Assembly: GCA_946887075.1 (NCBI GenBank)
Contig: CAMPKA010000014.1
Span: 7,663-71,662 of the forward strand
Source: an uncultured Salinimicrobium sp.
Lineage (GTDB): Bacteria; Bacteroidota; Bacteroidia; Flavobacteriales; Flavobacteriaceae
Length of the DNA: 64,000 nucleotides
Reading direction: 5' to 3'
A model generated the notes under the pieces. The model did not search any database and was not told the DNA's origin. It was given only the letters and a program-made list of their open reading frames with translations. Below, piece by piece: positions 51,844 to 60,616 of this stretch (positions within the stretch are counted from its first letter, which is position 1; each line of letters begins with the position of its first letter). Both the position numbers and the translations under genes were made by a program.

Positions 51844-54336
51844 ATGAAACACACCTATGCAATTTCAGGAATGACCTGTAACGGATGCCGGACCTTTGTT
51901 GAAAATACACTGCGGAATGTGGAAGGCGTGAAGGAGGTGTCGGTGGACCTCCAAAAAGCAGAAGCGGAAATCGAGATGGAAGGTCACATTCCGCTGGAGA
52001 ATTTCAGGCATGCACTTCAGGAGAAGGGAGGGCATTACGATATTCATGCTCCTGGTGAGGAACCTGTTGCAGCTCCAGAACAAAAGAAACCAAAAGGCAA
52101 AGGGACAGGGAAATTCTATTGTCCCATGCACTGCGAAGGGGATAAAACGTATGACGCACCGGGAAACTGCCCCGTCTGTGGGATGGACCTGGTAGAGGAG
52201 GTAAGCCTGAAGGCCGAAGTGGTGCGTTATACCTGTCCGATGCATCCGGAAGTGATAGCAGATCAACCAGGAAGTTGCCCGATTTGCGGAATGGAGCTGG
52301 TCCGGATGCAGCCTGAGGCTTCCGCCGAAGAAAAAACCTATACCCGACTTCTTGGAAAATTTAAGATTGCCGTAATTTTCACGCTACCCATTCTGGTCAT
52401 AGCCATGTCGGAGATGATTCCAGAAAATCCGCTTTATGGATTCTTTGAGCAACAGGTCTGGAATTGGATTCAGCTGGTCCTATCGCTGCCCGTGGTCTTC
52501 TACGCGACCTGGATGTTCTTTGAAAGGGCATGGCGCTCCCTGGTGACTTGGCATCTCAACATGTTTACTTTGATAGGCATTGGTGCAGGGATTGCCTGGG
52601 TTTTCAGTCTCTTTGCCCTCCTCGTTCCTGATTTCTTTCCGGACCAGTTCAAAACTGCCCACGGAAACGTCCATGTCTATTTCGAGGCCGCCACAGTGAT
52701 TCTAACCCTGGTCCTCTTAGGGCAACTCCTGGAAGCTCGTGCCCATTCGCGCACGAATTCCGCGATCAAGGAATTGCTCAAGCTGGCTCCCAATCGGGCT
52801 ACTGTGATTGTTGACGGGGTGGAGAAGGAGATTGGGGCAGATGAAATACAGGTAGGGGACATTCTCAGAGTCAGACCCGGGGAAAAAATTCCTGTTGATG
52901 GTCAGATTCAGGAAGGGGAGACCCATATAGACGAATCCATGATTACCGGGGAACCAGTTCCCGTAGAGAAATCGGCCGGGGACAACGTAAGTTCGGGAAC
53001 CATAAACGGGAACCGCAGCTTTACCATGCGTGCAGAGAAGGTAGGCGACGAAACGCTTCTTGCCCAGATCATCAGGATGGTCAATGAAGCCAGCCGTTCG
53101 CGTGCTCCCATCCAGAAACTGGCAGACCGGATATCGGGCTATTTCGTCCCTGTAGTGGTTCTCATTGCGGCGTTCACTTTTGCAGTCTGGGCCATATGGG
53201 GACCCGAACCTTCGTACGTATATGCATTGGTCAATGCGATAGCGGTGCTGATCATTGCCTGCCCCTGTGCGCTGGGTCTGGCCACTCCGATGTCCGTAAT
53301 GGTGGGTGTCGGAAAAGGGGCACAACATGGGGTACTGGTTAAAAATGCAGCGTCCCTGGAACAGATGGAAAAGATCGATCTATTGATCATTGACAAAACC
53401 GGGACGATTACTGAGGGAAGGCCTTCAGTAGAAAAGGTGGTCACGACTGGAGCGCTTTCTGAAGAGGAATTGCTTCGGTATTTGGCTGCAGTGAATGCCC
53501 GTAGTGAACATCCTTTGGCTGCTGCAACCGTCGCCTTCACGAAATCGAGGAAAATCGAATTTCCGGAGGCAGCAGATTTTAGTTCTGTCACAGGAAAAGG
53601 GGTCGTCGGGGTCACTGAAGGGAAAGTGGTTGCCATAGGAAACGAAAAGCTTCTGGAGCAACAGGGAATCCAGGTTTCGGAAAAAGTGCGGGAGCAGGTG
53701 GAATCTGAACAAAGAAATGGCAGGACCGTATCCTATATAGGTGTGGCAGGAAAAATTGCTGGTTATGTCACCATTACCGACACTATCAAGTCCACGAGCA
53801 GGAAAGCCTTGAACCTTCTGGCACAGGAAGGGGTGGAGGTGCTGATGCTGACGGGGGATAACGCGAACACCGCAGCAGCTGTTGCTTCAGAACTTAACCT
53901 ATCAGGTTACAAGGCAGGGATGTTGCCGGAAGGGAAGCTGGAGGAGGTGCGGATACTTCAGGAGCAGGGAAAAAGGGTAGCGATGGCCGGAGATGGGATC
54001 AATGATGCTCCGGCTCTTGCCAAGGCTGATATAGGGATTGCCATGGGCACCGGTACAGATGTTGCCATAGAGAGCGCTGAAATTACACTGGTCAAAGGAG
54101 ATCTTCTTGGCGTTTTGAAGGCCAGGAGGCTGAGCCAAAAAGTTATGAGGAACATCAAACAAAACCTGTTTTTTGCCCTGATCTATAATTCCCTTGGAGT
54201 TCCGATTGCAGCAGGATTGTTATATCCTTTTTTCGGGATTTTGCTCTCCCCGATGATCGCCGCCCTCGCGATGAGCTTTAGTTCTGTATCGGTGATCGGA
54301 AATGCGCTTCGGCTCCGTTCTGCAGATATTGACTGA
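51844..54336 (+). CDS. copA: Copper-exporting P1B-type ATPase
   Basis: 830 residues. N-terminal HMA domain with Cys12-x-x-Cys15 (GMTCNGC), then two short heavy-metal-binding motifs ([10 protein letters not shown]...CPVCGMDLV and YTCPMHPEV...CPICGMELV, about residues 95-160). Eight membrane helices, the TGEPVPVEK actuator motif, the CPC transport motif (Cys473-Pro-Cys475), the phosphorylated Asp517 in [13 protein letters not shown], and the [20 protein letters not shown] hinge. CPC with this set indicates Cu(I)/Ag(I) export from cytoplasm to periplasm. Longer than E. coli CopA relatives by the two extra metal-binding motifs. Probably regulated from the repeats just upstream. Confidence 0.96.
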   Translation: MKHTYAISGMTCNGCRTFVENTLRNVEGVKEVSVDLQKAEAEIEMEGHIPLENFRHALQEKGGHYDIHAPGEEPVAAPEQKKPKGKGTGKFYCPMHCEGDKTYDAPGNCPVCGMDLVEEVSLKAEVVRYTCPMHPEVIADQPGSCPICGMELVRMQPEASAEEKTYTRLLGKFKIAVIFTLPILVIAMSEMIPENPLYGFFEQQVWNWIQLVLSLPVVFYATWMFFERAWRSLVTWHLNMFTLIGIGAGIAWVFSLFALLVPDFFPDQFKTAHGNVHVYFEAATVILTLVLLGQLLEARAHSRTNSAIKELLKLAPNRATVIVDGVEKEIGADEIQVGDILRVRPGEKIPVDGQIQEGETHIDESMITGEPVPVEKSAGDNVSSGTINGNRSFTMRAEKVGDETLLAQIIRMVNEASRSRAPIQKLADRISGYFVPVVVLIAAFTFAVWAIWGPEPSYVYALVNAIAVLIIACPCALGLATPMSVMVGVGKGAQHGVLVKNAASLEQMEKIDLLIIDKTGTITEGRPSVEKVVTTGALSEEELLRYLAAVNARSEHPLAAATVAFTKSRKIEFPEAADFSSVTGKGVVGVTEGKVVAIGNEKLLEQQGIQVSEKVREQVESEQRNGRTVSYIGVAGKIAGYVTITDTIKSTSRKALNLLAQEGVEVLMLTGDNANTAAAVASELNLSGYKAGMLPEGKLEEVRILQEQGKRVAMAGDGINDAPALAKADIGIAMGTGTDVAIESAEITLVKGDLLGVLKARRLSQKVMRNIKQNLFFALIYNSLGVPIAAGLLYPFFGILLSPMIAALAMSFSSVSVIGNALRLRSADID

Positions 54337-54345
54337 AAAAGAGAA

Positions 54346-54371
54346 GAGCCCGGAATTTTTCTCCCGGGCTC
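54346..54371. terminator. Terminator-like hairpin between copA and the metalloprotease gene
   Basis: GAGCCCGG (54346-54353) and CCGGGCTC (54364-54371) form a strong stem around an AT-rich loop between two convergent genes. On the minus strand the stem is followed by TTCTCTTTTTC, so it may serve mainly the metalloprotease; it could stop both. Confidence 0.7.
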
Positions 54372-54398
54372 TCCAAACTAACTAAACAACTAATTGAT

Positions 54399-56903
54399 TT
54401 ATTCGTCTCCGTTCGGATCCAAAATGAGATCAATTCTTTCCAAGGCATCCTCAAGATGATACCGGGTCATGGTATCCCCACTTCGTCTCAGGTTATTCCT
54501 GATTTCTCTTTGTAGGTTTTCCAGTTCCCCCCGAACAACCGGGCGGATATCACTTTGGGAGACGTCAATATCGCTCCTGGTGATCCAGGATCGGTAGCGG
54601 GTCGGGATTTCCGATTGTTCCTCAGTCATCAGATATCCCAGACGCTCGATGTAGGCACGTTGGAGATTTCTCCTGTAGGTATCTATGGCTTCTCCGGAAT
54701 CAAGCTCACTCCAGATTCCCTGACGCAGGTCAGTCATCATCTCTAGCAGGGTGTAAGCCTCTTCCTGATTGAGCTGTTCGTTCTCGATAATTCTTGCCAG
54801 TCGTCCGAAATCCAGAATATCCTCCAGGGTGTTCTCCTGGGTGTTCCGGAGACGCTCGATGCTGCCGTCAAACTCAATCTTGTTGAAGATGGCGGGTTCA
54901 ATGAGCCACTCGGGGGTCTCAAACAATTGTTCCTGTAGGAAATCCATTGCCCTTTCCTGCTTCTCTGCAGGGACATGAACAAACACGGCTCCATCCTGAT
55001 CATAAGTTTTGGTCGTTTTTATCACTCCGCCGATGTTGGCAGTCACATGTCCCATATAACGACGGAACTGGCTGAGGACCTGCCCGTACATGGTCTGGAG
55101 ATCTTCGTAATCTTTTCCTTCCTCTGCAGTCCATTTGATCAGATTCGGAACGATTCTCTTCAGGTTCTCAATTCCGTAGGTACTGGCCAGCATGGCATCG
55201 TCTCCAAGGTCTTCAGTCTGGGAACTCGGGTCGATGACATTCCCCTGCTGAGCGCCAAATCGGTACATCGCATCGCCAGCATGTTCCAGAATCCACTCAT
55301 CAAGTATGGGTTTTTCCTCCATCCCGTACTTATTCAGGATCGGCCGGTACCCCCACATGATGGCAAATTTATCATAAGGGCCGATTTCGGGCATCAGCGC
55401 CACATCCCCATCTTCTGGTTGGGCGATGTAATTGAAGCGGGCATAGTCCATGATTGAAGGTGCGGTGCCGTATTTCTGAGTGAATTCCGGACTTCGAAGG
55501 GAATCCACCGGATAGGCAACGCTGCTCCCCATGTTGTGAGGGAGTCCAAGAGTATGGCCTACCTCATGGGAAGATACGAACCTGATCAGGCGCCCCATGA
55601 TATCGTCCTTAAAGGCTACCCCACGTGCATCCTCATTGATGGCCGCAGTCTGAACAAAGAACCAGTTTCTGAGCAGGGTCATCACGTTATGATACCAGTT
55701 GATATCACTTTCGATGATCTCTCCCGAACGCGGGTCACTTACGTGAGGTCCATTGGCGTTAGGAATCGGAGAGGCCAGGTAACGAACTACGGAATACCTT
55801 GCGTCCTCCGGACTCCAATCCGGATCTTCGGATACCGGAGGGGGATCTTTTGCGATGATCGCATTTTTAAACCCAGCTTCCTCAAAAGCGACCTGCCAGT
55901 CCTCAATGCCTTGCTTGATAAACGGCACCCATTTCTTCGGGGTTGCCCTGTCGACATAATACACTATTGGTTCCTTCGGTTCTACGAGTTCTCCCCTCTT
56001 GAATTTTTCTATGTCTTCGTCTTTCACCTCGAGTCTCCATCGGTCCAGGTATTCAATGGTCCGGCTTTCCTGCGCTTCAAGACCGTAATCGACTTGCGAT
56101 GTGGTAAACCAACCTACGCGCTCGTCGTAATATCTACGCTCCATGGGCACCTTCGGAAGCAGCACCATGGAATTGCTCATTTTAACGGAAATAGAGGCAG
56201 TACTAGCATTTGAGGGGGGTTCGGCTGCATTGTATGTCTTCACATGTCTCACCTCAATGTTCTGAGGATAGCTGCGGATCGTATCGATAAAGGAGCGGTC
56301 GGCATCAAGCCTGGAGATTTTATAATCCTTTCTGTTTCTTTCGGGGAAACCTAGAACCTGTACGTCTTCTGTAAAAAGATCAGTGGCATTGATCACAGTG
56401 GCGTTGTTCAGGGAATCTTTATGGTAGGCCTTGACATCGAAAGAGAACAGGATCGGTTCGAAGTTGGAATTAACCACTGCCTCATGAATGGGAAGGGAGT
56501 CTGCGGCATAGACGTCATAGGAGACGACCCGGAGCAGAACCTTGTCCCCTTTCTTTTGCCAGCGCAGGACCTGAGTGTCCTGTTTTCCACCTCCGAATCC
56601 AATTCCGCTTGCCGTCTCTGCAATACGGGTCACCATCAACATTTCTCTGTTGAAAAGGCTGTCCGGGATCTCGAAGAAATAATCCTGTTCTATCTGGTGA
56701 ACGGTAAAGAGCCCTGGATCTGTCTTGGCTTCTTTGGTGATAACCTTACTGTAAGGCTTGATCCCGTTCTTGTCCTTATCCTGGGGTGCGGCATTGGACG
56801 CAGCAGCTGTCTTCTTTCCCTTGTCGGAGTTAAAAACAGCACAACCTGTAACCGAGAACGAGAAGAAAACGATTACAAGCCGCAAAAATAATCGGTTGTT
56901 CAT
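54399..56903 (-). CDS. Zinc-dependent metalloprotease (DUF5117/DUF5118 type)
   Basis: 834 residues from ATG 56903; a start at 56933 would add ten polar residues before the signal peptide and is less likely. Lipobox SVTGC. The catalytic motif is HEVGHTLGLPHNMGSS (HExxHxxGxxH), with the Met-turn-like SIMDYARFNY following, so a metzincin-like zinc peptidase. DUF5118 and DUF5117-type regions precede it (FTVHQIEQDYFFEIPDSLFNREML). The C-terminal 200 residues are helical. Common in Bacteroidota; substrate unknown. Convergent with copA. Confidence 0.9.
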   Translation of the reverse strand: MNNRLFLRLVIVFFSFSVTGCAVFNSDKGKKTAAASNAAPQDKDKNGIKPYSKVITKEAKTDPGLFTVHQIEQDYFFEIPDSLFNREMLMVTRIAETASGIGFGGGKQDTQVLRWQKKGDKVLLRVVSYDVYAADSLPIHEAVVNSNFEPILFSFDVKAYHKDSLNNATVINATDLFTEDVQVLGFPERNRKDYKISRLDADRSFIDTIRSYPQNIEVRHVKTYNAAEPPSNASTASISVKMSNSMVLLPKVPMERRYYDERVGWFTTSQVDYGLEAQESRTIEYLDRWRLEVKDEDIEKFKRGELVEPKEPIVYYVDRATPKKWVPFIKQGIEDWQVAFEEAGFKNAIIAKDPPPVSEDPDWSPEDARYSVVRYLASPIPNANGPHVSDPRSGEIIESDINWYHNVMTLLRNWFFVQTAAINEDARGVAFKDDIMGRLIRFVSSHEVGHTLGLPHNMGSSVAYPVDSLRSPEFTQKYGTAPSIMDYARFNYIAQPEDGDVALMPEIGPYDKFAIMWGYRPILNKYGMEEKPILDEWILEHAGDAMYRFGAQQGNVIDPSSQTEDLGDDAMLASTYGIENLKRIVPNLIKWTAEEGKDYEDLQTMYGQVLSQFRRYMGHVTANIGGVIKTTKTYDQDGAVFVHVPAEKQERAMDFLQEQLFETPEWLIEPAIFNKIEFDGSIERLRNTQENTLEDILDFGRLARIIENEQLNQEEAYTLLEMMTDLRQGIWSELDSGEAIDTYRRNLQRAYIERLGYLMTEEQSEIPTRYRSWITRSDIDVSQSDIRPVVRGELENLQREIRNNLRRSGDTMTRYHLEDALERIDLILDPNGDE

Positions 56904-57105
56904 TAATGAAAAATTTAAGTTAAAGTGGCTCAATTTAAAAAAACAATTTCCAGCTACCTAGCGGAAACTTGTTAAATCAAAAGGAGTTGCGCGATGCAAG
57001 AGTTTGACTCTCCGAACACCGAAAGGTTTAAAGGAGTGAAAGAAATGTTAAAAGAGAGGAATTCAATGCTTTCCCTCAGGGCCTGAACTTTTGGCGGGAC
57101 GAGGC

Positions 57106-58806
57106 TTAGGCGAACCATTTTTCAACATCCTCCAGCTGCAGCGCTGCGACTGGCAGCTTATTTTTCTTGCGCAGGCCATTGAGCTTCTGATGCACCTGGG
57201 TCGCTTTCTGATCCCTGAGTTTGGCAACCGAGGCATATTCATGCATGACCGCGTCAAGCCACTCCTGAGGGACACCGATTTTCAGGAAGTCCTCCGGCTT
57301 GGGTACTGCAGCCTTTTTCTCCGGTTTCATCTGTGGAAAAAATAAAACCTCCTGGATAGACTGCTTGTTGGTCAGGAACATGATCAGGCGGTCCATTCCT
57401 ATTCCCAACCCAGAGGTGGGTGGCATCCCGTATTCAAGTGCCCTAAGAAAATCCCTGTCGATGAACATCGCCTCGTCGTCCCCTTTTTCCGATAGCTCCA
57501 GTTGCTCCTCGAAACGGGCACGTTGCTCAATGGGATCATTAAGTTCGGAATATGCATTGGCAATTTCCTTTCCGCACACCATGAGTTCAAACCGTTCCGT
57601 CAGGTCGTGATGGTCCCTGTGCTCTTTACAGAGGGGACTCATCTCTTTAGGATAATCAGTGATGAAGGTGGGTTGAATGAATTTTCCCTCGCATTTTTCC
57701 CCGAATATCTCGTCGATCAATTTTCCTTTACCCATTGTCTGGTCCACCTCTATTCCCATTCCTTTAGCGGCCTGGAATAACTCTTCCATTGATTTTCCGG
57801 TGATGTCCAATCCGGTGTGCTCTCGAATTGCTTCCGTCATGGTGATCCTCGGGTAAGGCGCTTTAAAATCGATGTGATGCTCACCGAACTGGCTGGTCGT
57901 AGTGCCGTTTACGGCAAGAGCACAGTGTTCCAGGAGCTTTTCTGTGAATTCCATCATCCAGTTGTAGTCCTTGTAAGCTACGTAGATTTCCATTGCCGTA
58001 AACTCTGGATTGTGCGTCCTGTCCATGCCTTCGTTCCGGAAATTCTTTGAGAATTCATAAACCCCGTCAAATCCTCCCACGATCAGTCTTTTCAGGTAAA
58101 GCTCATTGGCGATCCTCAGGTAAAGGGGAATATCAAGTGCATTATGATGGGTGACAAAAGGTCTGGCGGCAGCCCCTCCCGGGATAGATTGCAGAATCGG
58201 AGTTTCCACTTCGAGATAGCCTTTGCTGTTAAAGAAATCTCTCATGGCATTGAAAAGGCGTGTCCTTTTTACAAAAACCTCTCTTACCTTCGGGTTCACA
58301 ACCAGATCTGCATACCGCTGCCGATATCTCAACTCGGGATCATTGAACTCGTCATAGGTTTTACCTTCCTTATCTGTCTTGGGAAGGGGCAAGGGTTTCA
58401 GGGATTTGCTCAACAGTTTGAAATCCCTGACCATGACGGTTTTCTCTCCGACCTGAGTTTTGAACAACGTTCCTTCGATTCCTATAAAATCCCCTATGTC
58501 CAGGAGTTTCTTATACACATCGTTGTACTTGCTCTTATCATCTCCGTGGCAGATTTCGTCCCGGTTGAAATAAACTTGAATACGTCCCTTGGAATCTTGT
58601 ATCTCAGCGAAGGAAGCCTTTCCCTGGATTCTACGTGACATCAGCCTTCCAGCGATCACCACTTTTTTCCCATCTGCAAAATCCTCTTTGATTCCGGTCG
58701 TAGTATGATCTACTGGAAAAAGAGCAGCGGGATAAGGTTCGATATTCAGCTTTCGAAGAGAGTCCAGTTTTTCGCGTCGGATAACTTCCTGTTCAGATAG
58801 ATGCAT
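57106..58806 (-). CDS. lysS: Lysyl-tRNA synthetase, class II
   Basis: 566 residues. N-terminal OB-fold anticodon domain (KKVVIAGRLMSRRIQGKASFAEIQDSKGRIQVYF), then class II catalytic motifs: motif 2 in FRNEGMDRTHNPEFTAMEIY and motif 3 in GLGIGMDRLIMFL. After the usual end (near residue 500) there is a helical, basic C-terminal extension of about 65 residues (IGVPQEWLDAVMHEYASVAKL...), which Bacteroidota LysS enzymes often carry and which could bind tRNA. A strong promoter lies just upstream. Confidence 0.96.
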   Translation of the reverse strand: MHLSEQEVIRREKLDSLRKLNIEPYPAALFPVDHTTTGIKEDFADGKKVVIAGRLMSRRIQGKASFAEIQDSKGRIQVYFNRDEICHGDDKSKYNDVYKKLLDIGDFIGIEGTLFKTQVGEKTVMVRDFKLLSKSLKPLPLPKTDKEGKTYDEFNDPELRYRQRYADLVVNPKVREVFVKRTRLFNAMRDFFNSKGYLEVETPILQSIPGGAAARPFVTHHNALDIPLYLRIANELYLKRLIVGGFDGVYEFSKNFRNEGMDRTHNPEFTAMEIYVAYKDYNWMMEFTEKLLEHCALAVNGTTTSQFGEHHIDFKAPYPRITMTEAIREHTGLDITGKSMEELFQAAKGMGIEVDQTMGKGKLIDEIFGEKCEGKFIQPTFITDYPKEMSPLCKEHRDHHDLTERFELMVCGKEIANAYSELNDPIEQRARFEEQLELSEKGDDEAMFIDRDFLRALEYGMPPTSGLGIGMDRLIMFLTNKQSIQEVLFFPQMKPEKKAAVPKPEDFLKIGVPQEWLDAVMHEYASVAKLRDQKATQVHQKLNGLRKKNKLPVAALQLEDVEKWFA

Positions 58807-58825
58807 GGATACAAATTTGGAAGGG

Positions 58826-58856
58826 CAAAGATACAGACTCTGAGGCTATCAATCAA
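58826..58856 (-). promoter_or_regulatory. Bacteroidota-type promoter of lysS
   Basis: On the minus strand TTG (58854-58856) is followed after 20 bases by a perfect TATCTTTG (58826-58833). Transcription would start near 58820, giving a leader of about 13 bases before the lysS ATG. Confidence 0.7.
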
Positions 58857-58959
58857 TTGTTTTTTCGGGACTGAACCAGCCAAAGATTCCCGAATATGTT
58901 ACCTTTGCCAGGGTATTAACAGGTGAAATTTTTCTGCGGGTACGGTGTCTGCCCCCGTG

Positions 58960-58967
58960 TATTTTTG
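58960..58967 (+). promoter_or_regulatory. TAnnTTTG box before lipB
   Basis: TATTTTTG, 16 bases before the TTG proposed as the lipB start. A weak TCTG lies 23 bases upstream. A second TACCTTTG box lies at 58900-58907. Either could serve lipB; the nearer one argues against the GTG start at 58945. Confidence 0.35.
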
Positions 58968-58983
58968 CCGCAAGATCAGCAGC

Positions 58984-59706
58984 TTGAACAGAAGGGTATT
59001 ATTAAGGGAACTGGGACTTATGGATTATAAGGAGAGCTGGGACCTTCAGGAGGAAATTTTTGGTCAGATCCTGGCACAGAAGATAAGGAACAGAAGGGGG
59101 GAGGATGCTTCAGAGACCCAGAATCATCTCCTATTCGTGGAACATCCCCATGTATACACTCTTGGCAAAAGTGGGAACCCTGAAAATCTGCTCCTCGGGG
59201 AATCCCATCTCAGGAAAAAAAATGCCAGCTTTTACAGGATCAACAGAGGTGGAGACATTACCTATCACGGTCCAGGTCAGATCGTGGGCTACCCGATCCT
59301 CGATCTTGAGAACTTTTTTACAGATATTCATAAGTATCTCAGACTCCTGGAAGAGGTGGTCATTCTGACCCTAGCGGATTTCGGGATAAAAGGGGAACGG
59401 AGCCAAGGGGAAACGGGAGTTTGGATTGATCCTGATGGACCCCTGGCCAGAAAAATATGCGCGATGGGGGTCCGCGCGAGCCGGTGGGTGACCATGCATG
59501 GTTTTGCTTTTAATGTCAACCCTGACCTCAGTTATTTTGATCATATCATCCCTTGCGGAATCCAAGGAAAAGGGATTACATCGCTGCGGGAGGAGCTCGG
59601 AGTTCCGCGGGTGGATGTCCCGGAGGTCAAGGAGCGGATTAAAAGACACTTTTCCCGACTCTTTGAAGCCGATTTGGTTGAAAGCCCGAATTACGGGAAT
59701 TCTTAA
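58984..59706 (+). CDS. lipB: Octanoyl-(acyl-carrier-protein) transferase LipB
   Basis: 240 residues from TTG 58984 (MNRRVLLRELGLMDYKESW), matching the usual LipB opening; a GTG at 58945 would add 13 residues lying over a promoter-like box. LipB moves octanoate from ACP onto lipoyl-dependent enzymes. The active site is intact: RGGDITYHGPGQIVGYPI, Lys157 in RKICAMGV and Cys191 in IIPCGIQGKGITSL. The last 20 or so codons are duplicated 928 bases downstream (see the repeat entries), so the present C-terminus (VESPNYGNS) may differ from the ancestral one. Confidence 0.93.
   Translation: MNRRVLLRELGLMDYKESWDLQEEIFGQILAQKIRNRRGEDASETQNHLLFVEHPHVYTLGKSGNPENLLLGESHLRKKNASFYRINRGGDITYHGPGQIVGYPILDLENFFTDIHKYLRLLEEVVILTLADFGIKGERSQGETGVWIDPDGPLARKICAMGVRASRWVTMHGFAFNVNPDLSYFDHIIPCGIQGKGITSLREELGVPRVDVPEVKERIKRHFSRLFEADLVESPNYGNS
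59613..59672 (+). repeat. 60-base direct repeat, copy 1 (3' end of lipB)
   Basis: The 60 bases starting GGATGTCCCGG encode DVPEVKERIKRHFSRLFEA-type LipB C-terminal sequence. The same sequence recurs at 60541-60600 with 58 of 60 bases identical (differences at the 12th and 58th positions), offset 928 bases, same strand. Confidence 0.95.
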
Positions 59707-59712
59707 AAGGAA

Positions 59713-59742
59713 AAAAGGCAGTGAAATTTTTCACTACCTTTC
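59713..59742 (+). terminator. Terminator after lipB
   Basis: AGTGAAA (59720-59726) pairs with TTTCACT (59729-59735), extended by AAGG/CCTT across one mismatch, with T-rich sequence within and after the hairpin. It lies between convergent lipB and the lipoprotein gene and could act on both strands. Confidence 0.6.
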
Positions 59743-59763
59743 ATACGTCTTCAGTTTAAAAGA

Positions 59764-60327
59764 TCAAAGTCCTCCTGGCCCGGTAGGATCTCCATCATCA
59801 CCATCTCCAGGTATTTCTTTCCACTGTGGTTTACAAGATTTATAGGCCGTAATATCAATATAGTCTTGGAATTCTGCTGTGTAATCGAAACTTTCACCAT
59901 TTGCACCCGTATAAAAACCGCGGCTGAATTGGACTCTAAAAGTCTTACTTCTTATCTCACTGATATCCCCGCACTGTATACGCTCAGGAAAATCGCAACT
60001 GGTTTGTAGAACCCCTTGGTTTTCGCCTGCAGACAAAACCAAAACATAACCAGGCACTTCAAAGTTTCCTCCCTCCGTAATGTCATAAACTTTAAATTCT
60101 AATGTGGTATCATACGGGAGGGGTTCTGAGAAAGTGATCTCCACATCATTAGTGGTAGGTATCGCAGATCCAGGAGGACAAATAGGAGACTGAGGTGTAT
60201 TGAGAACGTACGTATTAGTAGCAGTAGTCAAATTAAGTGGCTGAAGGGGGGTCAGATTTGATTCCTCTTTTGTACAGGAAAATGCAATGAAAGAGATAAT
60301 GAAGGTGAGAAAAACATTTTTTTTCAT
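59764..60327 (-). CDS. Lone lipoprotein of unknown function
   Basis: 187 residues with a lipobox (FIAFSC) followed by TKEES, close to the K-D/E-D/E surface-export signal of Bacteroidota lipoproteins, so probably surface-exposed. The body looks like an all-beta domain with a Cys pair (TSCDFPERIQCGD), and the C-terminus is a Gly/Asp/Pro-rich tail (GDGDDGDPTGPGGL). I recognise no domain family. The gene is more AT-rich than lipB and lies between the two lipB-tail copies, in reverse orientation to lipB, which suggests it arrived with the insertion. Confidence 0.65.
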   Translation of the reverse strand: MKKNVFLTFIISFIAFSCTKEESNLTPLQPLNLTTATNTYVLNTPQSPICPPGSAIPTTNDVEITFSEPLPYDTTLEFKVYDITEGGNFEVPGYVLVLSAGENQGVLQTSCDFPERIQCGDISEIRSKTFRVQFSRGFYTGANGESFDYTAEFQDYIDITAYKSCKPQWKEIPGDGDDGDPTGPGGL

Positions 60328-60517
60328 GTCAACAGTTTTAATAAAGTTTAAGTTAGATGTTTGATAAACTTAACAAAATATTTTAACGTAGGAAAATTCT
60401 CTCTGGTCTATTCCCTCTGGACCAGTAAAATGTCTTTAAAGGAAATAAACGGTCATTAAACACTATAACCGGCTAATTAAGTAAATTTTCAGAACGCAAC
60501 TTGGAGAGAATTGTATT

Positions 60518-60616
60518 ATGAAAATCAAGACTGATCTTGAGGATGTCCCGGGGGTCAAGGAGCGGATTAAAAGACACTTTTCCCGACTCTTTGAAGCGGA
60601 GCTGATTGTTGCTTAA
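60518..60616 (+). pseudogene. Duplicated lipB C-terminal fragment
   Basis: A 32-codon frame from ATG 60518 to TAA 60614-60616. After eight unrelated codons it reads DVPGVKERIKRHFSRLFEA, the LipB C-terminal helix, and ends AELIVA. It lacks every LipB active-site residue and cannot be an enzyme. The DNA is 58/60 identical to lipB. The TAA overlaps the stop of the convergent lipoprotein gene. It is either a remnant of the ancestral lipB end displaced by an insertion or a recent partial copy. Confidence 0.75.
60541..60600 (+). repeat. 60-base direct repeat, copy 2
   Basis: Second copy of the lipB 3'-end repeat, in the same orientation as copy 1 and 928 bases downstream. Similarity at the protein level fades on (ELIV versus DLVE) for a few codons beyond the 60 bases, while the upstream flank is unrelated. 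Confidence 0.95.

Noticed and set aside
55536..56213. 225-codon plus-strand frame inside the metalloprotease gene
   Set aside because: Antisense shadow; the HExxH metalloprotease on the other strand explains the sequence.
60403..60425. CTGGTC/GACCAG inverted repeat between the lipoprotein gene and the lipB fragment
   Set aside because: Only 6 base pairs with an 11-base loop and no T run; not distinguishable from chance.
59613..60616. Insertion sequence bounded by direct repeats
   Set aside because: No transposase, no terminal inverted repeats, and a 60-base repeat is far too long for a target-site duplication; gene-end integration or partial duplication fits better.
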